Below are positions 57,601 through 64,000 of a DNA stretch of 64,000 bases, one piece after another. The notes beneath the pieces were generated by a model. It searched no databases. It was not told the DNA's origin and saw nothing but the letters and a program-made list of their open reading frames with translations. Made by a program: the position numbers and the translations under genes. This DNA is from Ctena decussata (Eukaryota > Mollusca > Bivalvia > Lucinida > Lucinidae), in NCBI GenBank assembly GCA_963989385.1, contig OZ022502.1, positions 7,346,501-7,410,500 of the forward strand, given 5' to 3'. Within the stretch, counting starts at the first letter, position 1, and every line of letters starts with the position of its first letter.

Positions 57601-60600
57601 AAATAAAAAGACAGAAAGTGTATGAGTCCCAGTATCATAACAACAGCCCCACCTGCCTCTTGGGCTCTGACTTGTGTCGGCATTTTCTTTCCTCCATTCT
57701 GGAGGAAAGCAAATTCTGTCACAAACCAGAGCTTACTTGTGTCGTCACAAGTCAGAGCTCAAGGCAACAGGTATTTGTCGATGATTTTTTAATTTTTTTC
57801 TTAATTCTGTTGTAGAATGTTCAAGAGAGATGAGTTTGCAAGTTGTGTAATTCGCAGTCTTGAATGTACTATCCTTTCTGTTATCACAATATCAGGCAGC
57901 TGAGAGGATTGTTACAGAATAATACTTACATAGTCATGGTTCTCCAGCTCTACTTAGTCCTTTTCCCTAAATGCATATCAGACTGGTTTAGAAGCAGGGT
58001 TAGAGTAAACCTAAATAACCATGGTTATTGCAGCCAGATACATTCCTCTCAATGTGTATAAGATTTCGCAGTTATAATATTTGCTGGTGCAGAGAGATTG
58101 AGATGACTGTTATGGTAAATATTTTTACATAATCCTGTTTCCTTTTCTCTGTTCCCTTTCCCGTCAAACTGTGCTAACAGCAGTTTAGACTTGGGCAGAG
58201 AAGTGGGGAAGAGTGTTAAAGACAATCTACTTACATATCCATGATTTTCCAGTTCTACTGGGTCCTTTCCTCTTAATGTGTGTAAGATTGGTTTAGACTT
58301 GGGCAGTATATTAGCTGGTGCGGAGGCAGCTCTAGTATCGATGAACACTCCCTTTACCTGGAAAGAACATTTAGGTTCATTTTAAAATCACCAATTCCAT
58401 ATTTTCTTTATTTAATCCCTATACAGTCAACTCTCAATATCTAAAAATCGAATTTCTTCCCAAGCTACTGATATCTCAAAGTAAATTTTCTGGTTCCAGA
58501 AAATTTACTTTGAGATATCAATAGTTTGAGATAACAGAAGTTAAAATGTAAATAATAAATGCGAACATGTTCTCTGATATAAGAGGTACTAAGAAATATC
58601 AGTATTCAAGATATCTGGAGTTGAGTGTATATATAAGCCTACTGATGTGGTGGATTTACAAAATGGAGTTGTCTTCCTTTCAAAGCTGGACAATGCCAGT
58701 TACAGTCAAAGGCTTACACCTGAGGTAAAAGCAAAACTGCTTGCTTAAAACAAGGTGCTTATCTAATACGTGCCAGCTAATACAGAAAACACTTCTTCAA
58801 TATTATACAAAATGTTATTTATACAATTATTTGCCAGTCAGCTCCAAATGTGACATGCAAACTTTGAAACTATATACTAAAGTTACAACAAATAGTCATT
58901 ATAACGACAACCATCTAACTTACATCTTTATTGGTAGGTGTAGTAATTGGTTTCTGCCGGACAAATCCTGATCCAACTTGGTAGCTGTTGAATGGCAGTG
59001 GCTCCTTCCCAGAATTCTCTTTGTAAGGTTGAAATCCTAGGTCTGTTACACTCCTATAGTTCTGGGCACATATATTGCTGAAAATGATATGTCTATATAC
59101 TTAAAGATGGTGCTGATATAAAATGCTGGCTTATACATTGTAGTATAAGATGGCAACAAACTACAAGTTTTTGAATGTATGCATGTGCTTGTCTAAGTTC
59201 AACCATATGACAGGGTGATTCAGCTGTCCCATTGCTAGCTAGAGGTTCCAGATTCAAGTTCCAGTTGGGCTATTATTTTTAGTTGTCTGAAGGAAGTTCA
59301 GGAAGAGTTATTGTAGTACTCCTGGTGGCGGCGCTAGCAAAATGTTGAAGTTTTAAATTAAAGTTTTTAAGATATCTCATAGTTTCTAAATCCTATGATA
59401 GATTTGAATTATATTTGGTATGATGATAGATACTGGTTGCACAATCCCCACCCCTGGTCATGACCTATAGGTCAATGTCATGATTCAGAAATTTTATGTT
59501 AAAGTTTTATATTCAAGTTTTTAAGAGCTCAATGTCTCAAAACCCTTTAATCGATTTGAATTATATTTGGTGTACTGATACATGATATGGGTCAGAAATT
59601 TTATTCAAAACCATCCCCACCCCTGGACATGACCTATAGGTCAAGGTCACAGACTGAGAAATTCTATATTGAAATTCGGGATGTTCTTGGCTAAAGACTT
59701 TAAAGACATACACTCCTTAAACCTTACATTTACTATATACTTCCACAGATGTTAGGTAATGGTCTCAATTTTTATGCAATACCACCCAAACCCCACTTGA
59801 TGACTGAGGTCAAGGTCATGGACTTAGATATGTTTTGTTAATATTCTTGGTTAAAGTTACCTAAAGGCACTGTATTTTCTTAGTGTGTGGACAGATTCAG
59901 TTGATATTTAGAATTCTGTTAAATGCTGGTCCAGAGTTTTACACAGTACCAACCCCACACCTCTCTCATTGACCTTCAGATCAAGATCACAGCTGAAGGT
60001 TTACAGTTTCACAGTGCCTGGATGAAAAGTTGTACCCAGACTGATGACAGATACCGCTCGATTCAGTTTTACATGGTACCAGCATAACCTTCCTATCTGA
60101 CCTAGAAGGTCAAGGTCACATTTTTAGAACTCTGTGTTCATGGTGGGCAAGCACCAGTTCAAGCGTGCTATGCTGTCTGGTGACAGCTCGTTTTCTTCAC
60201 CTGTAACATTTGGTGGACAGTGTGGGTCTATAGCTAGGGGCATGAGCACAAACATGGGCATCGTTTGTAGGTTCCTCTGTGGCTCCCAGCAGTTTTAGGG
60301 ACAACTCTATTTAAGCAGGGTGAAACTGTCAAACGGCTGCCTCCAGATAGCATACAGCAGAGCTTGCCTGAACTGGTGCTTGCCCATCATGAACACAGAT
60401 ATAAATTGTTGAAAAAAAATTAACAAGAGTCAGAAAAAGCATTTCCTACCGGGGCCAATGGACCACACTGTGAGGTAAGTCAACCACTTTTTACTTATAT
60501 TGAGACCAAACTACAAAGGAATATAAGGCTGCTGAGCTTTAAATGCCCACCTGGCTTATATTTCTTTGAAGTTCAGTCTCAATGAGAGTCATGACAAGAC

Positions 60601-62397
60601 AGCTTTATATCAAAACAGCATTATAAGGAGGTGTTTGCCATGAGAAAATGCACCTTATGTGCAAACAGCAAAGACTCAGATAAGCCTTATCTCTGTGAAG
60701 CAGATCAAACCAAAGTCTTTGCATATGTCAGTGTATAGACCCTATCTATTCAAGAATTAGGGCCATAACGTCTACTCCCAAAACGTCTACTCCCATAACG
60801 TCTACTCCCAAAATGTCTACTCCCATTTGGTCTACTGTGCCAAAACGTCTACTCCCATTTGGTCTACTGGGCTAAAATGTCTAGTCTGGTTTGGTCTACC
60901 CTGTAGTTATACAAAATGATTAATCCAGGCTATATACATATAATATTGACATCCAAACTTGACATGTCTCATCGGCCAGATGGCTCATTTAAGGTACAAC
61001 CAGAAAGAGAATAATAAGGAATATGAATTGTTGTATTGCTGACTCAGCGGTATATTGCTAACTCAAAGTCATAGTCAACAAGGATTTCAGCAAATTAGAT
61101 GTTTTTCAGACTGGAAACAAAATTTAGGTGACCATTTCAATGTTCTCAACTAGTTTCAGTACATTTTCTACTGGTAAAAATGTTACATGCACATTGTAGG
61201 TTCACAAAAACAGCATGCTGGATGTGTCAATATTTATATTCTAAGTCCAAAACTCCAGTGCTTATACCCTATAAACATCTTGATAAAATGTTGACCCCAC
61301 TGGCAATTATCCCCAAAACTAGTATGAAAATGCATAGTTACTTTAGGTGTGGACCAATGGGAATAGAGGTTTTGGCATAGTAGATGTTTTGGCACAGTAG
61401 ACCAAATGGGAGTAGACGTTTTGAGAGTAGACGTTTTGGGAGTAGACGTTTTGAAATTAGACGTTATGGCACTACCCCCTATTCAATTATGTGGTGGCCT
61501 TTTCCCCTCTAGAGTGACCCTGAATATCTAAACGAGTCTTGTGTAGTTCTGCCATTAAGATGGATTTTTCTTTCCAAAACAATCACAAAAATTTAGACCC
61601 ATATTACAGGATAGATCATGTTTCCTGGGATAGTTTTGGAATGGGAAAAAAAATCCTGCCTTATAATGAATAAGGTATTTTCTCATAACAAAACACCAGA
61701 ATGATATTAAGACTGCTCTTCACTATCAAATACAACCATCACATATTTTGTCTCTCTTTATTACTTGAATATACTTAAATACTATAATTCTTTATTACTC
61801 CACTTCAACAAAGTTAACAACATGAGTTATAGTTCTGAAAGAACATAGGCAATAAAGATATCATGGCTTCAAAAGATTAGGAGAGAGAAAGAAAACAGAG
61901 AAAGAAACAGAGAAAATATCTATGAACAACTGGGAAAATACCTAGTATGTAACTATCAAAAAGTATGTTCACACAACATCTTTTACAAAGTCTATAATAT
62001 GAGACAACAAATTTCTGATTTACAAGACTATTCAGTTACAGAGAAGTTATGCAAGGAACGATCAGGTGCATAAATATGTACAGCAAGTCAAACTTAAGCC
62101 TGTAATGGATGGACCTATGGTGCACCGTACTGCTGCCATGAATACGTTCTGCTGAGGTGGGGGCAGAACATTGTTATGAAAATTGAAACACACGCACAAC
62201 CCAAGTATACCACATTTTCTCAGCCATAAGACAGGGTTTTCTTGCACACCGGATAGAAAATGCCATTCTTTTCACCTGGGATAGAAAATCTTATCTTACC
62301 CTGGCGTTCTGACCCAGGACCGGAAAAAAATCAGGAGCTGTCAATGCATTGGTTGTATAGGAGCTCACGTACCTGCGTCGTCAAGTGATGTTGGCAT
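48612..62397 (-). CDS. SAXO4 / PPP1R32 homologue (stabilizer of axonemal microtubules 4), incompletely assembled model
   Basis: Nine minus-strand exons join without a phase conflict: 58,924-59,077, 58,235-58,357, 57,537-57,597, 52,510-52,622, 51,736-51,807, 50,756-50,961, 50,071-50,241, 49,258-49,422 and 48,612-48,699. Together they give about 380 residues that follow vertebrate PPP1R32 from its SQSYRPL region to the C-terminus (for example GKDPVELENHGYGPGYMVSE, TGPKEESGYT, GGVQDQKPDGFT, LRRLQPYVAR). The family is associated with ciliary axonemes, and the mammalian protein binds protein phosphatase 1. The N-terminal 60-odd residues are not accounted for, apart from a candidate first exon at 62,373-62,397. 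Introns are full of repeats. Confidence 0.85.
49258..49422 (-). CDS. SAXO4 homologue exon (GGVQDQKPDGF block)
   Basis: It encodes FYDKTPGGKDRDGHC, KGGVQDQKPDGFTKS and DTTDTLRRLQPYVA. The acceptor is CATTTCAG and the donor CTAG/GTTTGT. This is the most strongly conserved block of the family. Confidence 0.88.
50071..50241 (-). CDS. SAXO4 homologue exon (GNKELSGYSENND block)
   Basis: It encodes MDLYKGQQQPSLSEPDRL, VGNKELSGYSENNDRF and LQRFITHYDT, between a CTTTCAG acceptor and a CCAG/GTTAGA donor. It matches the vertebrate segment with KEPTGF and RYLTTYN. Confidence 0.88.
50756..50961 (-). CDS. SAXO4 homologue exon (GSGFVREKSKP block)
   Basis: It encodes GNEPLSNISHGSDRGSGFVR through MQHPNNYS, between TTTTCCAG and a TTC/GTATGT donor. 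It carries the repeated G-S/T-G-F/Y-x-R signature of the family. Confidence 0.88.
51736..51807 (-). CDS. SAXO4 homologue exon (24 codons)
   Basis: This short exon encodes GWVTMRPTGKSMMKTDFLKS followed by QFPQ, between TTTATAG and ACAG/GTAATT. Length is a multiple of three with phase 0 at both ends. It aligns with the vertebrate VTKSDFLPK segment. Confidence 0.85.
52510..52622 (-). CDS. SAXO4 homologue exon (GPKEESGYTHAYN block)
   Basis: It encodes DVSTKTTGPKEESGYTHAYN and PITFIPGNPHKNDRP, between CTTTCAG and CCA/GTAAGT. It aligns with the vertebrate IGAKEGSGFTKQ segment. Confidence 0.88.
52705..52947. mobile_element. Palindromic mini-element (MITE family P) in SAXO4 intron
   Basis: The ends GAGATGCGACATGACAAAAC and GTTTTGTCATGTCACAGCT are inverted; AAAT lies on the left and AAAAT on the right. 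A more decayed relative may be present at about 51,980-52,180. Confidence 0.7.
53358..54089. mobile_element. Inverted-repeat element with iterated GTCTACTCCC termini, copy 1
   Basis: CTTTAAAA flanks both sides (53,350-53,357 and 54,090-54,097), an 8-bp target duplication. The termini TAGTGCCATAACATCTAC and its mirror at the right are followed inward by several variants of AAAATGTCTACTCYCA and CCCATTTGGTCTACTG. It is 732 bp with no intact protein. An opposite-facing copy is at 60,754-61,478. Confidence 0.75.
54673..54872. mobile_element. Palindromic mini-element, TAGGGTCAAGTCA ends
   Basis: The termini TAGGGTCAAGTCATGTAA and TTACCTGACTTGACCCTA are inverted. At the centre is a perfect hairpin GCAAACAGTGAAAATCCAGA and its complement (54,755-54,822), closely resembling the centre of family T. 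A TA target duplication is possible. Confidence 0.65.
54873..55757 (-). other. SAXO4 intron, no gene seen
   Basis: AT-rich sequence with a short tandem repeat CAGAATTATCTAGAAATT (about 55,270-55,335) and a hairpin GGCAAACAGGGCAGACTCAG ... TGGGTCTACACTGTTTGC at 55,471-55,539 of the family-T centre type. Confidence 0.5.
55758..56926. mobile_element. Long element, AAGAGCTGTCGCCTGACAGC start and CAGGCGAGCTAAAAA end
   Basis: The start contains AGCTCGCCTGAATAGGTGCT, and the end TTTCGTTCAGGCGAGCTAAA is its loose inverse. Inside are about five units of 175-180 bp with CCATGACCTTGACATCAAGG and CCAATATCTAACTACAGTGC. A GACGCGGACGCTGACGC hexamer run sits near the right end (56,811-56,878). A copy in opposite orientation is at 59,274-60,194. 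It has the same architecture as the element at 2,296. Confidence 0.7.
57001..57107. repeat. Mini-element of the CACCTAAAA family
   Basis: TTAAGTATTGGGATACCTAA is mirrored by CGGCATCCCAATATTTAAG across TTTTCCATTTGTTCC. Members also occur at 40,560, 51,060 and 51,547, in one case next to AGGGTATA. Confidence 0.55.
57537..57597 (-). CDS. SAXO4 homologue exon (GPGYMVSETKQRF block)
   Basis: A 61-base exon encoding GPGYMVSETKQRFKGAQPDR plus one base, between ATTTCAG and AGAA/GTAAGT. It joins the next exon to make a Met codon and aligns with vertebrate GPRFMTSEYN. Confidence 0.85.
57925..58205 (-). pseudogene. Decayed tandem copies of the preceding SAXO4 exon
   Basis: On the minus strand three partial copies of the 58,235-58,357 exon follow it. 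The first has LPKSKLLLAQFDGKGN (58,140-58,205), the second SAPANI followed by AKSYTH and a stop (about 58,045-58,095), and the third has a GGAAAAGGACTAAGTAGAGC stretch ending at an ACTAT/GTAAGT donor-like site (about 57,925-57,975). Frames are broken by indels and stops, so they are unlikely to be spliced in, although donor-like sites remain. Confidence 0.6.
58235..58357 (-). CDS. SAXO4 homologue exon (FIDTRAAS / GKDPVELENHGY)
   Basis: Forty-one codons in phase 0 at both ends, between CTTTCCAG and ATAT/GTAAGT. It encodes VKGVFIDTRAASAPAN, ILPKSKPILHTLRGKDPVEL and ENHGY. By my alignment the vertebrate PP1-docking KVHF motif falls at KGVF here, which is not a strict RVxF match. Confidence 0.87.
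58466..58537. repeat. Hairpin in SAXO4 intron
   Basis: CTACTGATATCTCAAAGTAA with AATTTTCTGG is mirrored by CCAGAAAATT and TACTTTGAGATATCAATAG. It is part of a longer TCTCAATATCT / AGATATCTGGAGTTGAG inverted pair (58,430-58,625), probably another mini-element. Confidence 0.6.
58924..59077 (-). CDS. SAXO4 homologue, most upstream exon securely placed
   Basis: It encodes NICAQNYRSVTDLGFQPY, SGKEPLPFNSYQVGSGFVRQ and KPITTPTNKD, between TTTTCAG and AGAT/GTAAGT. It aligns with the vertebrate SQSYRPLEVPDGKHPLPW region, including the G-S-G-F/Y-x-R signature. The acceptor side needs two more bases of a split codon from an upstream exon. Confidence 0.87.
59274..60194. mobile_element. Inverted copy of the AAGAGCTGTC element
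   Basis: On the minus strand this starts GAGCTGTCACCAGACAGCAT and ends near TAACTCTTCCTGAACTTCC, the same ends as 55,758-56,926. The interior has units with CCCACCCCTGGTCATGACCT and ATAGGTCAAGGTCA. A third start fragment lies at about 60,336-60,400 (AGAGCTTGCCTGAACTGGTG). Confidence 0.65.
60195..60753. other. SAXO4 intron with a palindromic mini-element
   Basis: No exon could be supported. TATTGAGACCAAACTACAAA at about 60,499 and its complement-like partner at about 60,565-60,585 form an inverted-repeat mini-element, with a relative at 50,570-50,710 overlapping the intron side of a SAXO4 exon. Confidence 0.45.
60754..61478. mobile_element. Inverted-repeat element with iterated GTCTACTCCC termini, copy 2
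   Basis: CTATTCAA flanks both sides (60,746-60,753 and 61,479-61,486), an 8-bp target duplication. Its termini TAGGGCCATAACGTCTAC and GTAGACGTTATGGCACTA carry four to five iterations of AAAACGTCTACTCCCA or its complement. The interior is the reverse complement of copy 1's interior (for example the CCCCACTGGCAATTATCCCC stretch). Confidence 0.75.
61487..62372. other. Probable SAXO4 intron 1, no exon identified
   Basis: AT-rich sequence with a TCTAGATC-group remnant at 61,553-61,680. A pyrimidine tract plus CAG on the minus strand at about 62,150 looks like an acceptor, but what follows has no resemblance to the protein family. Confidence 0.4.
62373..62397 (-). CDS. Candidate first coding exon of SAXO4 homologue
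   Basis: On the minus strand, AAAATG opens MPTSLDDA plus one base and ends at a strong GCAG/GTACGTGAG donor. It lies at the edge of a CpG-rich, promoter-like stretch and upstream of all other exons. It cannot join the 58,924-59,077 exon directly (phases do not fit), so at least one exon is missing. It might belong to another gene. Confidence 0.4.
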
Positions 62398-62399
62398 TT

Positions 62400-62520
62400 T
62401 AGATGATGACGTCACGAAGACGGTAAAAATGACGTCAGTTTATGCACGCCAGTCGTTGACGTAAAGAGCCGAATGGCAGTCGTTGAAAGCGGCGCCTTCT
62501 TTCAAAATCAAACTGAAACC
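62400..62520 (-). promoter_or_regulatory. CpG-rich putative promoter with three CRE-like sites
   Basis: Full palindromic TGACGTCA sites occur at 62,407-62,414 and 62,430-62,437, and TGACGTAA at 62,457-62,464, all within 70 bp upstream of the candidate start codon. CpG density is much higher than in flanking sequence. TGACGTCA is the CREB/ATF site. A promoter role is inference from position and clustering. Confidence 0.45.
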
Positions 62521-62542
62521 TCTCAAGCACTAGAATTACGCA

Positions 62543-64000
62543 TTTTTAGCTCACCTGTCAAGGTGAGCTTATAGTATAGACTTGGTCTGTCGTCCGTCGT
62601 CGTCGGCGTCGGCCGCGTCCACAATTTTAAACATCTTCTTCTCAGAAACCACTGGGCCGATTGAAGCCAAATTTCATATGGAGCCTTAACAGATTGGGGG
62701 AACGAAAGTTTATATATTTGGTCCAGGTCACATGACCAAGATGGCCGCCACGCCCATATATGGTAAAAACCCTTCAAAAATCTTCTTCTCCAGAACCAAA
62801 AGGCCTATGACCTTGAAGCTTGGTATGTAGCATCGGGCATGCAAGCCCATCATAATTTATATAAATCATGACCTTGTGATGACCTTGACCTAATTTATGA
62901 CATGGTCAACTTTGGTACGTTAGGCTTTTATATGGGAAAACGCTTAAACTGTGGATTTCTCAGAAACTATTTAAGTCTAAGGTACAATACTTGGTATACG
63001 TGGTTGACTAAATGACCAGATGAAGATGTTATGTCACTAAAGGTCAAGGTCATTCCGTCGGACCATCCGTCGTCAAGTTTTTCAAACATCTTCTCCTCTG
63101 AAACCACTGGGCCGATTGAAGCGAAATTTCATATGGAGTCTAAGTGGGATGGGGGAACGAAAGTTTATATATTTGGTCCAGGTCACATCACCAAGATGGC
63201 CACCATGCCCATATTTGGTAAAAACCCTTCAAAAATCTTTTTCTCCAGAACCAAAAGGCCTATGACCTTGAAGCTTGGTGTGTAGCATTGGGCATGCGGG
63301 CCCATCAAAGTTTATACAAATCCTGACCTTGTGTTGACCTTGACCTAATTTACGGCTAGTCAACTTTGGTACATTAGGCTTTTATATTGGAAAAAGCTTA
63401 AACAGTGGATTTCTCAGAAACTATTTAAGTCTAAGGTACAATACTTGGTATATATGGTCGACTAAATGACCAGATGAAGATATTATGTCACTAAAGGTCA
63501 AGGTCATTCTGTCGGACCATCCGTCGTCAAGATTTTCAAACATCTTCTCCTCTGAAACCACTAAGCCGATTGAAGCCAAATTTCATATCGAGTCTCAGTG
63601 GGATGGGGGAATGAAAGTTTATATATTTGGTCCAGGTCACATGACCAAGATGGCCGCCACGCCCATATATGGTAAAAACCCTTCAAAAATCTTCTTCTCC
63701 AGAACCAAAAGGCCTATGACCTTGAAGCTTGGTATGTAGCATCGGGCATGCGGGCCCATCATATTTTATACAAATCATGATCTTGCTTAGACCTTGACCT
63801 AATTTACGAGATGGTCTACTTGGGTACGTTAGGCTTTTATATGGGAAAACGCTTAAACAGTGGATTTCTCAGAAACTATTTAAGTATTAGGTACAATACT
63901 TGGTATACATGGTCGACTAAATGACCAGATGAAGATATCATGTCACTAAAGGTCAAGGTCATTCCGTCGGACCATCCGTCGTCAAGATTTTCAAACATCT
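62543..64000. repeat. Start of another long element with 454-bp tandem units (cut by window end)
   Basis: It begins TTTTTAGCTCACCTGTCAAG and then a GTCGTCGTCGGCGTCGGC run. Units then repeat at 454-bp spacing (for example GTCACTAAAGGTCAAGGTCA at 63,031 and 63,485), each containing CCAAGATGGCC, CCTTGAAGCTTGGTATGTAG and GGATTTCTCAGAAACTATTT. The open frames here are repeat products, alike in each unit. Confidence 0.8.

Noticed and set aside
63031..63739. Two 84-residue frames with similar sequence as a small protein family
   Set aside because: They occur once per 454-bp tandem unit and follow the repeat; similar frames arise in related elements.

Overview
The window is animal nuclear DNA. Genes are split by GT-AG introns, the base composition is AT-rich, and mobile elements fill most of the space. 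The only confidently named host gene is a ciliary, metazoan-type one (SAXO4/PPP1R32). The repeat set (long elements ending in TCAGGTGAGCTAAAA, a tRNA-derived SINE with a CAA tail, palindromic mini-elements) looks like that of a bivalve mollusc. That placement is an inference from remembered repeat families, not a database match.

Left two thirds (1-40,090): a tandem array of at least three copies of one small three-exon gene on the + strand, called A, B and C here. Each full copy predicts a soluble protein of 127-130 residues that I do not recognise. A has only its last exon in the window (841-993). B is complete (10,144-20,521), and so is C (33,977-39,532). The DNA from A's last exon to B's first exon is near-identical to that from B's last exon to C's first exon, so a block of roughly 20 kb was duplicated recently. 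Later events differ between the two blocks: a 5'-truncated LINE and a small inverted-repeat element only in the B block, a 6.3-kb LINE with both ORFs open only between B and C, a roughly 1-kb and a roughly 2-kb element segment only in the A-B spacer, and different lengths of a large tandem repeat.

Middle (about 40,090-48,600): no confident gene. It holds an exact 302-bp tandem duplication, a GC-rich open island, a 30-odd-bp minisatellite, a near-perfect 1.43-kb fold-back palindrome and several palindromic mini-elements.

Right third (48,612-62,397, - strand): a multi-exon homologue of SAXO4/PPP1R32, an axonemal microtubule-associated protein of cilia. Nine C-terminal coding exons join in consistent phase. 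A probable first exon lies next to a CpG-rich stretch with three CRE-like sites, but the exon or exons between it and the rest were not found. Decayed copies of one of its exons lie in an intron. The introns carry two long AGCTCGCCTGA-type elements and two opposite-facing copies of a 725-732 bp inverted-repeat element with 8-bp target duplications. The window ends in a 454-bp-unit tandem repeat.

The most informative material is the dated mobile-element record given by filled and empty sites in the duplicated array. It includes a 625-bp element with iterated inverted repeats, a 9-bp target duplication and a short transposase remnant of Mutator-like type, and a palindromic mini-element family with 4-bp target duplications.
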